Part shown: positions 10,187-19,526 of the stretch, piece by piece
Numbering within the stretch: position 1 is the first letter of the stretch
Layout: every line of letters begins with the position of its first letter
From: Rhizobacter sp. AJA081-3
GTDB lineage: Bacteria; Pseudomonadota; Gammaproteobacteria; Burkholderiales; Burkholderiaceae_C
Assembly (NCBI RefSeq): GCF_017795745.1
Contig: NZ_CP059067.1
Span: 558,001 to 622,000, forward strand
Reading direction: 5' to 3'
Length of the DNA stretch: 64,000 nt
Notes under the pieces: model-generated
What the model saw: the letters and a program-made list of their open reading frames with translations, nothing else
The model's database searches: none
What the model was told of the DNA's origin: nothing
Position numbers and translations under genes: made by a program

Positions 10187-11733
10187 GGCACGTCGGCCGG
10201 CTGATCTTCATCTGCGTCACGGTTCTGCGTTACGGGCTGGACGAGCTGGCGCTGTCCAGCTTCCGCCAGCGCTGGGTACGCGCGCTGGTTCGCGTGCTGA
10301 CCATCGGCCGGCGCCTGGACCTGCCGCGCGGCGTGCGGCTGCGCCTGGGCCTGGAGCGGCTCGGGCCGATCTTCGTCAAGTTCGGCCAGGTGATGTCGAC
10401 GCGGCGCGACCTGCTGCCGCCCGACTACGCCGAGGAGCTCGCCAAGCTTCAGGACCGTGTGCCGCCATTTCCGGCGGCGCAGTCGCGCGCACTGATCGAG
10501 AAGGCCTTCGGCAAGCCGATCGACGAGATCTTCGCCAGCTTCGACGCCGAGCCGGTGGCCAGCGCCTCGATCGCGCAGGTGCATTTCGCCACGCTGAAGG
10601 ACGGCCGCGAGGTCGCGGTGAAGGTGCTGCGCCCGGGCATGCTCGACGTCATCGACGACGACCTCACGCTGATGCGCACCCTGGCCGTGTGGGTCGAGCG
10701 CCTGTCGGTCGACGGCAAGCGCCTGAAGCCGCGCGAGGTGGTGGCCGAGTTCGACAACTACCTGCACGACGAGCTCGACCTGGTGCGCGAGGCCTCCAAT
10801 GCCGCCCAGCTGCGCCGCAACATGGAGGATCTGCGCCTGGTCATGGTGCCCGAGATGATCTGGGACCTGTGCACCCAGGGCGTCATCGTCATGGAGCGCA
10901 TGAAGGGCCTGCCGATCAGCCAGGTCGACCGCCTGCGCGAGGCGGGCGTGGACATCAAGAAGCTGGCCCGCGACGGCGTGACGATCTTCTTCACGCAGGT
11001 CTTCCGCGACGGCTTCTTCCATGCCGACATGCACCCGGGCAACATCCAGGTCAGCGTGGCGCCGGCCACTTTCGGCCGCTACATCGCGCTGGACTTCGGC
11101 ATCGTCGGCACGCTGACCGAGTTCGACAAGGAATACCTGGCGCAGAACTTCATCGCCTTCTTCCGCCGCGACTACAAGCGCGTGGCCGAACTGCACGTCG
11201 AGAGCGGCTGGGTGCCGCCGGAGACGCGCGTCGATGCGCTCGAAGGCGCGATCCGCGCGGTCTGCGAGCCGCACTTCGACCGGCCGCTGAAGGACATCTC
11301 GCTCGGCCAGGTGCTGCTGCGCCTGTTCCAGACCTCGCGGCGCTTCAACGTCGAGATCCAGCCGCAGCTGGTGCTGCTGCAGAAGACGCTGCTCAACGTC
11401 GAGGGCCTGGGCCGCGAGCTCGACCCCGACCTCGACCTGTGGAACACCGCCAAGCCCTTCCTCGAGCGCTGGATGAACGACCAGATCGGCTGGCGCGGCC
11501 TGGCCGAGCGGCTGAAGAACGAGGCGCCACGCTACGTGCAGCTGCTGCCCGAACTGCCGCGCCTGGTGCACCAGGCACTGACGCGGCCGCGCGCGAGCGA
11601 CACCCGCGTGCTGGAGGCGCTGCTCGAGGAGCAGCGGCGCAGCAACCGCTGGCTGCTCGCCCTGACCGCCTCGTTGATCGGCTTCGCCGCCGGCGCGCTG
11701 CTGGTGCTCGTGCTCCTGCGCTGGCAGGCCTGA
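10183..11733 (+). CDS. ubiB: UbiB: ABC1-family kinase-like ubiquinone biosynthesis protein
   Basis: 516 residues. Family features: the [14 protein letters not shown] segment (the KxGQ motif), the ATP-binding VAVKVLRPG lysine, [11 protein letters not shown], the catalytic-loop [11 protein letters not shown] and the metal-binding LDFGIVG. Two transmembrane helices form the C-terminus (about residues 490-512). The family is an atypical ATPase thought to extract or present quinone precursors. It overlaps ubiJ and ends facing the convergent binding-protein gene. Confidence 0.95.
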   Translation: MRHVGRLIFICVTVLRYGLDELALSSFRQRWVRALVRVLTIGRRLDLPRGVRLRLGLERLGPIFVKFGQVMSTRRDLLPPDYAEELAKLQDRVPPFPAAQSRALIEKAFGKPIDEIFASFDAEPVASASIAQVHFATLKDGREVAVKVLRPGMLDVIDDDLTLMRTLAVWVERLSVDGKRLKPREVVAEFDNYLHDELDLVREASNAAQLRRNMEDLRLVMVPEMIWDLCTQGVIVMERMKGLPISQVDRLREAGVDIKKLARDGVTIFFTQVFRDGFFHADMHPGNIQVSVAPATFGRYIALDFGIVGTLTEFDKEYLAQNFIAFFRRDYKRVAELHVESGWVPPETRVDALEGAIRAVCEPHFDRPLKDISLGQVLLRLFQTSRRFNVEIQPQLVLLQKTLLNVEGLGRELDPDLDLWNTAKPFLERWMNDQIGWRGLAERLKNEAPRYVQLLPELPRLVHQALTRPRASDTRVLEALLEEQRRSNRWLLALTASLIGFAAGALLVLVLLRWQA

Positions 11734-11760
11734 GCAGCCGTTCTATCGGCCTCTCAGGCC
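11727..11760. terminator. Inverted repeat between convergent genes, possible bidirectional terminator
   Basis: GGCCTGAG (11727-11734) and CTCAGGCC (11753-11760) form a perfect 8-bp stem around an 18-base loop, starting within the ubiB stop codon region and lying before the stop of the opposite gene. No T-run is present on either side, so this is only a structural candidate. Confidence 0.35.
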
Positions 11761-11766
11761 CCTGCC

Positions 11767-12894
11767 TCAGCGGCCAGCCTTGAAGTTCGTGAAGGTGCGC
11801 GTCTGCACGCGGCGGATATCCTGCGGCAGGCTGTCGGGTGCCGTCATCCGCGCCAGCTCCTGCGGGCCCGGGAAGATCGACTTGTTCTCGGCCACGTCCT
11901 TCTTGACGAACTTGAGCGAGGCCCGGTTCGGGTTGGCATAGAACACCTTGTTCGTCAGCGACGCATGCACCTCGGGGCGCAGGATGTAGTTGATGAACAG
12001 ATGCGCATTCTTCGGGTGCGCCGCGTCGGCCGGAATGGCCATCGAGTCGAAGAACAGCGTGGCGCCGCTGGACGGCACCAGGGCCTGGATGTCGTTGCCG
12101 TTCTTGGCCTGCAGCGCCCGCGCGCGCGAGATGTTGATGTCGCCGGAGTAGCCCATCACCGCGCACAGCTGCCCGCCCGCCAGTTCCTCGATGTAGCCTG
12201 ACGACGAGAAGCGCGTCACGTAGGGCCGGACCTTCTTGAGCATCTCGCCGGCCGGCGGGTAGTCGGCCGCGTTGCGGCTGAAGCCGGGCTTGCCCACGTA
12301 CAGCAGGGCCACCGGCATCACCTCGGAGGCCGAGTCGAGAAAATTCACGCCGCAGCCCTTGAGCCTGGATGCGTACTTCGGATCGAACAGCAAAGACCAG
12401 GGGTTCTCCGGCATCGGCAGGTCGCCCAGCGCCTTCTTCACCTTGGCGGTGTTGATGCCCACGGTGACGAAGCCCCACATCCAGTTCACCAGGTGCTGGT
12501 TGCCCGGATCCAACTTGGCCATCTGCTCGAGGATGGCCGGATCGAGGTTGCCCCAGTTGCTCAACTGCGAGCGGTCCAGCGGCTGGAAGAGCTTGGCCTC
12601 GATCTGCTGCTTGGCGAAGTGCGCGCCCGGCACGACGATGTCGTAGCCGGTCTTGCCAGCGACCAGCTTGGCGTGGAGGATCTCGTTGTTGTCGTAGTTG
12701 TCGTAGTTGACCTTGATGCCGGTTTCCTTCTCGAAGTTCTTGATCGTGTCGTCGGCGATGTAGTCGGACCAGTTGTAGATGTTCAGGACCTTGGCTTCCG
12801 GGCCGGCGGCAAGAGCAGAGTCCGCCATGCCGGCGGTGACAATCGACGCGGCGAAGGCTGCGGCGGTGAGGAACTTGACGGTGCGGCGAATCAC
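11767..12894 (-). CDS. Polyamine-type ABC transporter substrate-binding protein (PotF/SpuD-like)
   Basis: 375 residues. GTG 12894 is preferred because AGGAG lies six bases upstream and the protein then begins with a signal peptide (cleavage near ALAA). Typical features are LNIYNWSDYI at the mature N-terminus, NFEKETGIKVNYD, and the YDIVVPG and MWGFVTVGINT segments of putrescine/spermidine binding proteins. No ABC ATPase or permease for polyamines lies nearby, so its partners are elsewhere. Ligand is not certain. Confidence 0.88.
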   Translation of the reverse strand: MIRRTVKFLTAAAFAASIVTAGMADSALAAGPEAKVLNIYNWSDYIADDTIKNFEKETGIKVNYDNYDNNEILHAKLVAGKTGYDIVVPGAHFAKQQIEAKLFQPLDRSQLSNWGNLDPAILEQMAKLDPGNQHLVNWMWGFVTVGINTAKVKKALGDLPMPENPWSLLFDPKYASRLKGCGVNFLDSASEVMPVALLYVGKPGFSRNAADYPPAGEMLKKVRPYVTRFSSSGYIEELAGGQLCAVMGYSGDINISRARALQAKNGNDIQALVPSSGATLFFDSMAIPADAAHPKNAHLFINYILRPEVHASLTNKVFYANPNRASLKFVKKDVAENKSIFPGPQELARMTAPDSLPQDIRRVQTRTFTNFKAGR

Positions 12895-13025
12895 ATCGAA
12901 CTCCTGTAGAGGTGGGACGCAAACGGATGGCGCGATTTTAGGTTGACCCGTGCCGGGACCCGTGCAGCCGCGCATCGACCGAGGCAGTGCATCCGATGGC
13001 CTGCGGCTGGCGCGTGACGGCGCCG

Positions 13026-13031
13026 TATAAT
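13026..13031 (+). promoter_or_regulatory. TATAAT -10 element upstream of the FmdB gene
   Basis: A perfect TATAAT lies 35 bases before the ATG at 13066, predicting a leader of about 28 bases. The -35 region at the expected distance is GC-rich and does not match TTGACA, so the element is called on the -10 alone. Confidence 0.45.
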
Positions 13032-13065
13032 TGGCGGTTTTCCTGCCGAAATCAAGGGTTTAGCC

Positions 13066-13401
13066 ATGCCGATCTACGCCTACCGCTGTGCAGCCTGCGG
13101 CCACGCGAAGGACGTTCTGCAGAAGATCTCCGACCCGGTGCTGACCGACTGCCCGGCCTGCGGTGCCGCGAGCTTCCAGAAGCAGCTCACCGCGGCCGGT
13201 TTCCAGCTCAAGGGCTCGGGCTGGTATGCGACCGACTTCAAGGGCGGCGGCGCGGCGGCCCAGCCCGCGGCCGATGCCGCGGCCAAGCCCGCGGACGCGG
13301 TCGCGCCCGCCAGCGCGCCGTCCACCGGCAGCGACAGCGCCGGCAGCGGCGGCTCGACCACCGCGTCCGGTGGTTGCGGCGCGTCCTGCGCCTGCCACTG
13401 A
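13066..13401 (+). CDS. FmdB family zinc-ribbon protein
   Basis: 111 residues. MPIYAYRCAACGHAKD and DCPACG give the paired CxxC zinc ribbon at the N-terminus. An Ala/Pro/Asp-rich linker leads to a Cys-rich tail (GGCGASCACH) often found in these proteins. Family members are called putative regulators but the function is unproven. The downstream DUF502 gene starts 22 bases later; an FmdB-DUF502-aspS order is common in Burkholderiales. Confidence 0.88.
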   Translation: MPIYAYRCAACGHAKDVLQKISDPVLTDCPACGAASFQKQLTAAGFQLKGSGWYATDFKGGGAAAQPAADAAAKPADAVAPASAPSTGSDSAGSGGSTTASGGCGASCACH

Positions 13402-13423
13402 GCGGCTCCAAACCGGAACCCCT

Positions 13424-14071
13424 GTGAAGAAATACCTGCTCGCCGGCCTGCTGGTCTGGCTGCCGCTGACGCTGACCGTCTGGGTGCTCACCTCGGTGCT
13501 CGGCGTGCTCGACGGCGTGTTCGGCTGGTTCATCTCGGCCACGCAGGCCGTGCTGCCGATGGCCGCCACCGCGCCGCTCGAGGCGCTGCGGCACATCCCG
13601 GGCCTCGGCGTGATCGTCACGCTGGTGGCGTTGCTGCTGACCGGCGTGTTCGCGACCAACATCGTCGGCCAGTGGTGGCTGAAGCAGGGCAGCCGGCTGC
13701 TCAACCGCATCCCGATCGTCAAGTCGATCTACAACTCGATCAAGCAGGTCTCCGACACGCTGTTCTCCAGCAGCGGCAACGCCTTCCGCGAGGCGGTGCT
13801 GGTGCAGTACCCGCGCGAGGGCTCGTGGACGATCGCCTTCGTCACCGGCCGGCCCGGCGGCGAGGCGGCACACCACCTGGTGGGCGACTACCTCAGCCTG
13901 TACGTGCCGACCACGCCGAACCCGACCTCGGGCTTCTTCCTGATGGTGCCGCGGCGCGACGTCATCGAGCTCGCCATGAGTGTCGACGAAGCCCTCAAGT
14001 ACGTCATCTCGATGGGCGTGGTGGCGCCGCCGATGGGCGCCGTCGCCGAGGTGATCCCGGCCCGAAATTGA
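13424..14071 (+). CDS. DUF502 family membrane protein
   Basis: 215 residues from GTG 13424. Two N-terminal transmembrane helices ([19 protein letters not shown] and, after a short loop, [21 protein letters not shown]) precede a soluble domain with [14 protein letters not shown] and [13 protein letters not shown], both characteristic of the family. The function is unknown. Longer in-frame starts would run through fmdB and are rejected. Confidence 0.87.
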   Translation: MKKYLLAGLLVWLPLTLTVWVLTSVLGVLDGVFGWFISATQAVLPMAATAPLEALRHIPGLGVIVTLVALLLTGVFATNIVGQWWLKQGSRLLNRIPIVKSIYNSIKQVSDTLFSSSGNAFREAVLVQYPREGSWTIAFVTGRPGGEAAHHLVGDYLSLYVPTTPNPTSGFFLMVPRRDVIELAMSVDEALKYVISMGVVAPPMGAVAEVIPARN

Positions 14072-14073
14072 TT

Positions 14074-14095
14074 GGGCACTGCGCGCGCAGTGCCC
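14074..14095. repeat. 22-bp perfect palindrome upstream of aspS
   Basis: GGGCACTGCGC followed directly by GCGCAGTGCCC, beginning two bases after the DUF502 stop. As RNA it would form a 9-bp stem with a 4-base loop. There is no T-run. It could be a transcript-end hairpin or a dimeric protein site. Confidence 0.6.
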
Positions 14096-14174
14096 CACCG
14101 CCCCACACGCCTGTCCCATTCAACGCGCGCGGCCCGAAGCGCCGCCCGCCCCGAACAGAATCCGGAGTCGAACC

Positions 14175-15965
14175 ATGAGAACCACCTATTGCGGCCTCGT
14201 CAGCGAGGCCTTGCTCGGCCAGACCATCACCCTGATGGGCTGGGCCCATCGCCGCCGCGACCATGGCGGCGTGATCTTCGTCGATCTGCGCGACCGCGAA
14301 GGCATCGTGCAGGTCGTCTGCGATCCCGATCGCGCCGACATGTTCAAGGTCGCCGAGGGCGTGCGCAACGAGTTCTGCCTGAAGATCGTCGGCAAGGTGC
14401 GCGAGCGGCCGGCCGGCACCACCAACGCCAACATCACCAGCGGCAAGATCGAGGTGCTGTGCCACGAGATCGAGGTGCTCAACCCCAGCGTCACGCCGCC
14501 GTTCCAGCTCGACGACGAGAACCTGTCGGAGACGACGCGCCTGACGCACCGAGTGCTCGACCTGCGCCGCCCGCCGATGCAGCGCAACATGATGCTGCGC
14601 TACCGCGTGGCGATGGAGGTGCGCAAGTTCCTCGACGTCAACGGCTTCATCGACATCGAGACGCCGATGCTCACCAAGAGCACGCCCGAGGGGGCGCGCG
14701 ACTACCTGGTGCCCAGCCGCGTGCACGACGGCATGTTCTTCGCGCTGCCGCAAAGCCCGCAGCTGTTCAAGCAGCTGCTGATGGTGGCCGGCTTCGACCG
14801 CTACTACCAGATCACCAAGTGCTTCCGCGACGAGGACCTGCGCGCCGACCGCCAGCCCGAGTTCACGCAGATCGACATCGAGACCAGCTTCCTCACCGAG
14901 GAGGAGATCCGCACGATGTTCGAGGGCATGATCCGCAGCACCTTCGAGCACGCGATCGGCGTGAAGCTGCAGGACTTCCCGGTCATGAAGTACTCGGACG
15001 CGATGCGCCTGTACGGCTCGGACAAGCCCGACCTGCGCGTCAAGCTCGAGTTCACAGAGCTGACCGACTCCATGAAGGATGTCGACTTCAAGGTCTTCTC
15101 CGGCCCCGCCAACGCCGAGGACGGCCGCGTGGTCGCGCTGCGCATTCCCGGCGGCGGCGAGATGAGCCGCGGCGAGATCGACGGCTACACCGAGTTCGTG
15201 AAGATCTACGGCGCCAAGGGCCTGGCCTGGGTGAAGGTCAACGACGTGGCCAAGGGCCGCGAGGGCCTGCAGAGCCCGATCGTCAAGAACCTGCACGACA
15301 AGGCGATCGCCGAGATCCTCGCGCGCACCGGCGCCGCCTCGGGCGACCTGATCTTCTTCGGCGCCGACAAGGCCAAGGTGGTCAACGACGCCATCGGCGC
15401 GCTGCGCGTGAAGGTCGGGCACAGCGAGTTCGGCAAGTCGCGCGGCCTCGTGCAGGGGCAGTGGGAGCCGCTGTGGGTGGTCGACTTCCCGATGTTCGAG
15501 TACGACGACGACGCACAGCGCTGGAACGCGGTGCATCACCCGTTCACCAGCCCGAAGGACGGCCATGAAGACTGGCTCGAGACCGACCCGGGCCGCTGCA
15601 TCGCCAAGGCCTACGACGTGGTGCTCAACGGCATCGAGCTCGGTGGCGGCTCGGTGCGTATCCACCGCGAAGAGGTGCAGAGCAAGGTATTCCGCGCGCT
15701 GAAGATCAACGCCGAGGAGGCGCAGCTCAAGTTCGGCTTCCTGCTCGACGCGCTGAAGTACGGCGCGCCGCCGCACGGCGGCATCGCCATCGGCCTGGAC
15801 CGCTTCGTGATGCTGATGACCGGCGCCGAGAGCCTGCGCGATGTCATCGCCTTCCCGAAGACGCAGCGTGCGCAGGACCTGCTCACCAACGCGCCCAGCC
15901 CGGTCGACGAGAAGCAGTTGCGCGAGCTGCACATCCGGCTGCGCAACGTGCAGACGGCCACTTGA
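14175..15965 (+). CDS. aspS: Aspartyl-tRNA synthetase
   Basis: 596 residues, normal for the bacterial type with GAD insertion. The N-terminal OB fold ([19 protein letters not shown]) recognises the anticodon. Class II motifs follow: motif 1 region [16 protein letters not shown], motif 2 [16 protein letters not shown] and motif 3 [11 protein letters not shown]. Whether it also charges tRNA-Asn cannot be read from the sequence. A rho-independent terminator follows 20 bases after its stop. Confidence 0.97.
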   Translation: MRTTYCGLVSEALLGQTITLMGWAHRRRDHGGVIFVDLRDREGIVQVVCDPDRADMFKVAEGVRNEFCLKIVGKVRERPAGTTNANITSGKIEVLCHEIEVLNPSVTPPFQLDDENLSETTRLTHRVLDLRRPPMQRNMMLRYRVAMEVRKFLDVNGFIDIETPMLTKSTPEGARDYLVPSRVHDGMFFALPQSPQLFKQLLMVAGFDRYYQITKCFRDEDLRADRQPEFTQIDIETSFLTEEEIRTMFEGMIRSTFEHAIGVKLQDFPVMKYSDAMRLYGSDKPDLRVKLEFTELTDSMKDVDFKVFSGPANAEDGRVVALRIPGGGEMSRGEIDGYTEFVKIYGAKGLAWVKVNDVAKGREGLQSPIVKNLHDKAIAEILARTGAASGDLIFFGADKAKVVNDAIGALRVKVGHSEFGKSRGLVQGQWEPLWVVDFPMFEYDDDAQRWNAVHHPFTSPKDGHEDWLETDPGRCIAKAYDVVLNGIELGGGSVRIHREEVQSKVFRALKINAEEAQLKFGFLLDALKYGAPPHGGIAIGLDRFVMLMTGAESLRDVIAFPKTQRAQDLLTNAPSPVDEKQLRELHIRLRNVQTAT

Positions 15966-15985
15966 AGCGGCTGATGCAGAATTCC

Positions 15986-16012
15986 GGGGCGCGTCTGATC
16001 GCGCCCTTTTTT
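15986..16012 (+). terminator. Rho-independent terminator of aspS
   Basis: GGGCGCG (15987-15993) pairs with CGCGCCC (16000-16006) around a TCTGAT loop, followed directly by six T residues (16007-16012). This is the clearest intrinsic terminator in the window. The nudB start lies only 8 bases beyond, so that gene depends on readthrough or on an internal promoter. Confidence 0.88.
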
Positions 16013-16020
16013 CATTGCGC

Positions 16021-16485
16021 GTGGACAAGCCGTTCAAGATCCCCGAGTCGGTGCTGGTCGTGATCCACACGCCCGAGCGCGAGGTGCTGCTCATCGAACG
16101 CGCCGATGCGCCGGGCACCTGGCAGAGCGTCACCGGTTCGAAGGACACCGACGACGAGCCCTTCGAAGCGACGGCGATCCGCGAGGTGGCCGAGGAGACC
16201 GGCATCGTCGTCGGCTCGCCCGCCGTGCCGCGCGAGGCACTGATCGACTGGGGCTTGCGCAATGTCTACGAGATCTACCCCGTCTGGAGGCATCGTTATG
16301 CGCCGGGCGTGATCCACAACACCGAGCATGTGTTCGGCCTGACCGTGCCGCGCGGCACGCCCGTCACGCTGGCGCCGCGCGAGCACCTCGCCTGGCGCTG
16401 GCTGCCGTGGCGCGAGGCGGCCGACAGCTGCTTCTCGTTCAGCAACGCCGAAGCCATCCTGCAACTGCCGAACTTCCTGCGATGA
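16021..16485 (+). CDS. nudB: NudB: dihydroneopterin triphosphate diphosphatase (Nudix)
   Basis: 154 residues from GTG 16021; a longer frame exists but would cross the aspS stop region and the terminator. The protein opens with PFKIPESVLVVIHTP, typical of NudB. The Nudix box is complete in order: GSKDTDDEPFEATAIREVAEETG. It removes pyrophosphate from dihydroneopterin triphosphate in folate synthesis. No Shine-Dalgarno is visible. It overlaps the next gene by ATGA. Confidence 0.87.
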   Translation: MDKPFKIPESVLVVIHTPEREVLLIERADAPGTWQSVTGSKDTDDEPFEATAIREVAEETGIVVGSPAVPREALIDWGLRNVYEIYPVWRHRYAPGVIHNTEHVFGLTVPRGTPVTLAPREHLAWRWLPWREAADSCFSFSNAEAILQLPNFLR

Positions 16486-17273
16486 GACACCACGCGCCGA
16501 CCACGCTGGGCCATGGCGACATGCTGCGCGTGGCCACCTACAACATCCACAAGGGCGTGCGCGGCGTCGGCCCGCGCAAGCGGCTGGAGATCCACAACCT
16601 GGGGCTGGGCATCGAGGCGCTGGACTCCGACCTGGTGTTCCTGCAGGAAGTGCGCAGCTTCCACCACGGCGAGGCGCGGCGCTTCGCGCGCACCTCGTTC
16701 GGCTGGCCGCGCGAGGGCCAGGCCGACTTCCTGGCGCCCGAAGGCTACGAGGTGGCCTACCGCACCAACGCGGTCACCCGCGAAGGCGAGCACGGCAACG
16801 CGCTGCTGTCGCGCTGGCCGCTGGGCGACATCGGCCACCACGACGTGTCGGACCACCGCTTCGAACAGCGCGGCCTGCTGCACGTGCCGGTGCACTGGAA
16901 TGGCGCGGTGCTGCATGCCGTTGTCGCACATCTCGGGTTGATGCACGCCAGCCGCGCGTGCGCGGTGGAGCGGCTGGCCGCCTTCATCGAGGCCCATGTG
17001 CCGAAAGACGAACTGCTCGTTGTCGCCGGCGACTTCAACGACTGGGGGCAGAAGCTCGATGCGCCCATGCGCGAGTGCGGCATGCAACGGGCCTTGCCGG
17101 AGGGTGTGAGCAGCGCGCGGCAAAACACCTTCCCGTCACGCGTGCCGGTGTTCTCGCTGGACCGCATCTACACGCGCGGCCTGCGCTGCGTGTCGACCTC
17201 GGTGCCGCGCGGATCGGCCTGGGCGCGCATGTCGGATCACCTGCCGCTGGTCGCCGAGCTCGTGCACGAATGA
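16482..17273 (+). CDS. Endonuclease/exonuclease/phosphatase family protein
   Basis: 263 residues, ATG overlapping the nudB stop. The EEP fold is complete: ATYNIHKG, FLQEVR (metal-binding Glu), GNALLSRWPLG, VVAGDFNDW (Asp/Asn) and the terminal SDHLPLVAEL. Substrate unknown; the fold covers DNA repair nucleases and phospholipid phosphatases. It is coupled to a cardiolipin synthase gene on its 3' side, so a lipid-related role is possible, but that is context only. Confidence 0.87.
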   Translation: MRHHAPTTLGHGDMLRVATYNIHKGVRGVGPRKRLEIHNLGLGIEALDSDLVFLQEVRSFHHGEARRFARTSFGWPREGQADFLAPEGYEVAYRTNAVTREGEHGNALLSRWPLGDIGHHDVSDHRFEQRGLLHVPVHWNGAVLHAVVAHLGLMHASRACAVERLAAFIEAHVPKDELLVVAGDFNDWGQKLDAPMRECGMQRALPEGVSSARQNTFPSRVPVFSLDRIYTRGLRCVSTSVPRGSAWARMSDHLPLVAELVHE

Positions 17274-18487
17274 CGCAGGCCGATCCGCGCGCCGAGCACG
17301 AACTGCTGCTGCTCAAGGGCGGCACGGAGCTGTTCCCGGCCATGGTCGAGGCCATCGACGCCGCGCGCTTCGAGGTGATGCTGGAGACCTACATCTTCGA
17401 CTTCAGCCGCTCGGCACTCAGCATTGCGCAGGCGCTGGAAGCCGCCGCGAAGCGCGGCGCCACGGTGCGCGTGGTGGTCGACGGCCTGGGCACCGGCGAC
17501 GTGCCCGAAGAATGGTGCCTGCGCTGGGCCGCAGCCGGCGTGCGCTGGCGCATCTTCAACCCGGCACGGGGCTGGCGCCTGCTGGTGCCGCGGCGCTGGC
17601 GTCGCATGCACCGCAAGCTCTGCGTGGTCGACGGCGAGGTGGCCTTCTGCGGCGGCATCAACCTGCTCGACGACCACCACGATCCCAACCACGGCGAGCT
17701 CGAGCAGCCGCGCCTGGATTTCGCGGTGCGCGTGCGCGGGCCGCTGGTTGGCGACGTTCACGACACGATGACGCGGCTGTGGTGGCGGCTGCAGGCGGCG
17801 CGCAAGGTCGGCAAGGGCGACCCCGAGGGCGCGCTGGCCGCTGTGCGCGCCGCCGCGCGAGCCGGCGTCGAAGATCCCCCGTACCCGAGCCGCCTGCTCG
17901 GCGGCGCGAGGGCGGCGCTGGTGCTGCGCGACAACTTCCGCTTTCGCCGGCGCATCGAGAGCAACTACCGCGTGGCGATCGCGCAGGCGCGGCGCGAGAT
18001 CGTCATCGCCAACGCCTACTTCATCCCCGGCGTGCAGCTGCAGCGCGCGCTGCTGCGCGCTGCGCGGCGCGGGGTGAAGATCACGCTGCTGCTGCAGGGC
18101 CGATACGAGTACTTCATGCAGTTCCACGCCAGCCGCGCGGTCTACGGCCTGCTGCTGGACGCCGGCATCGAGATCATCGAGTACGAGGCGAGCTTCCTGC
18201 ACGCCAAGGTGGCGGTGATGGACGCACCGCAGGGCGCGCTGTCCACGGTGGGGTCGTCCAACCTCGACCCTTTCAGCCTGCTGCTGGCCCGCGAGGCCAA
18301 CGTGTTCGTTCGCGACGATGACTTCGCCGCCGAGATGATGGGCCACCTGCGCCACGCCATCGCGCACCAGGGGCGCCGGGTCGAGCCCGACGCACACGCG
18401 GCGCGGCCCTGGTCCACGCGTGCACTCAACTGGGTCGCCTACGGCCTGATGCGCTTCGCGCTGATGGTGACGGGCCTGAAATACTGA
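17270..18487 (+). CDS. clsB: Cardiolipin synthase ClsB (phospholipase D family)
   Basis: 405 residues, ATG 17270 overlapping the preceding stop. Two HKD motifs: MHRKLCVVDGEVAFCGGINL near the middle and LHAKVAVMDAPQ with VGSSNLDP in the C-terminal half. There is no N-terminal transmembrane pair, which fits ClsB rather than ClsA. It condenses phospholipids to cardiolipin at the membrane. A single hydrophobic segment (ALNWVAYGLMRFALMV) closes the protein. Confidence 0.9.
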   Translation: MTQADPRAEHELLLLKGGTELFPAMVEAIDAARFEVMLETYIFDFSRSALSIAQALEAAAKRGATVRVVVDGLGTGDVPEEWCLRWAAAGVRWRIFNPARGWRLLVPRRWRRMHRKLCVVDGEVAFCGGINLLDDHHDPNHGELEQPRLDFAVRVRGPLVGDVHDTMTRLWWRLQAARKVGKGDPEGALAAVRAAARAGVEDPPYPSRLLGGARAALVLRDNFRFRRRIESNYRVAIAQARREIVIANAYFIPGVQLQRALLRAARRGVKITLLLQGRYEYFMQFHASRAVYGLLLDAGIEIIEYEASFLHAKVAVMDAPQGALSTVGSSNLDPFSLLLAREANVFVRDDDFAAEMMGHLRHAIAHQGRRVEPDAHAARPWSTRALNWVAYGLMRFALMVTGLKY

Positions 18488-18497
18488 AGCCTTGGCA

Positions 18498-19526
18498 ATG
18501 ACCGCCGATCTGGTCGTGCAACGCCCCGAGGGCCTGTACTGCCCGCCGGGAGGCTTCTTCATCGACCCGTGGCGTCCCGTCGATCGCGCCGTGATCACCC
18601 ATGCGCATGCCGACCATGCGCGACGCGGCCATGGCCACTACCTGGCCGCCGCGCCGGCCGAGGGCGTGCTGCGCGCGCGGCTGGGCGAGATCACGCTGCA
18701 GCCGCTGGCCTACGGTGAGGTCGTCGAGCACCACGGCGTGCGCATCAGCCTGCACCCGGCCGGCCACGTTCTCGGCTCGGCGCAGGTGCGGCTCGAGCAT
18801 GGCGGCCAGGTCTGGGTGGCTTCGGGCGACTACTTCGTCAGCGGCGCCGGCGACGACAACCGCACCTGCGCGCCCTTCGAGCCGGTGCGCTGCGACTGCT
18901 TCATCACCGAGTCGACCTTCGGCCTGCCGGTGTACCGCTGGGCGCCGCAGCGCGAGGTGTTCGCGGCCATCGACGACTGGTGGCGAGCCAACGCCGCGCA
19001 GGGCCGCGCCAGCGTGCTGCTGGGCTACAGCTTCGGCAAGGCGCAGCGCATCCTGGCCGGCGTGGATGCATCGATCGGGCCGATCCTCGTGCACGGCGCC
19101 GTGGAGCCGCTCAACGAGGCCTACCGCGCAGCCGGCGTGCCGCTGCCGGCCACGCAGCTCGCCACCGCGGTGAGCGACAAGGCCGTGCTGCCGCGCGCAC
19201 TGGTAGTGGCGCCGCCCTCTGTGCTGGGTTCGGCATGGATGAAGCGCTTCGGCGACTGCGCCGATGCCTTCGCCAGCGGCTGGATGCAGCTGCGCGGCGC
19301 CCGCCGCCGCCAGGGCGTGGACCGCGGCTTCGTGCTCTCCGACCACGCCGACTGGCCGGGCCTGCAGCGTGCCATCGCGGCCACCGGCGCGTCGCGCGTC
19401 ATCGTCACCCACGGCTACGAGGCGGTGATGGTGCGCTGGCTGGCCGAGCAGGGCCTGGAGGCGGGATCGTTCCGCACCGAGTACGGCAGCGACGACCCTG
19501 GCGACGACGGCGAGGTGGCTGCATGA
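18498..19526 (+). CDS. Ligase-associated DNA damage response exonuclease (metallo-beta-lactamase/beta-CASP)
   Basis: 342 residues; ATG 18498 is preferred over a TTG six bases earlier. Metal site: ITHAHADHARRGH, then HPAGHVLGSAQ, SGDYFVSG and the late LSDHADWPG. The protein belongs to the mRNA 3'-processing exonuclease-like branch that accompanies an ATP-dependent DNA ligase and a DEXH helicase in many proteobacteria. The ligase follows immediately (ATGA overlap at 19523). The helicase of the set lies at 37993-40464. Confidence 0.9.
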   Translation: MTADLVVQRPEGLYCPPGGFFIDPWRPVDRAVITHAHADHARRGHGHYLAAAPAEGVLRARLGEITLQPLAYGEVVEHHGVRISLHPAGHVLGSAQVRLEHGGQVWVASGDYFVSGAGDDNRTCAPFEPVRCDCFITESTFGLPVYRWAPQREVFAAIDDWWRANAAQGRASVLLGYSFGKAQRILAGVDASIGPILVHGAVEPLNEAYRAAGVPLPATQLATAVSDKAVLPRALVVAPPSVLGSAWMKRFGDCADAFASGWMQLRGARRRQGVDRGFVLSDHADWPGLQRAIAATGASRVIVTHGYEAVMVRWLAEQGLEAGSFRTEYGSDDPGDDGEVAA

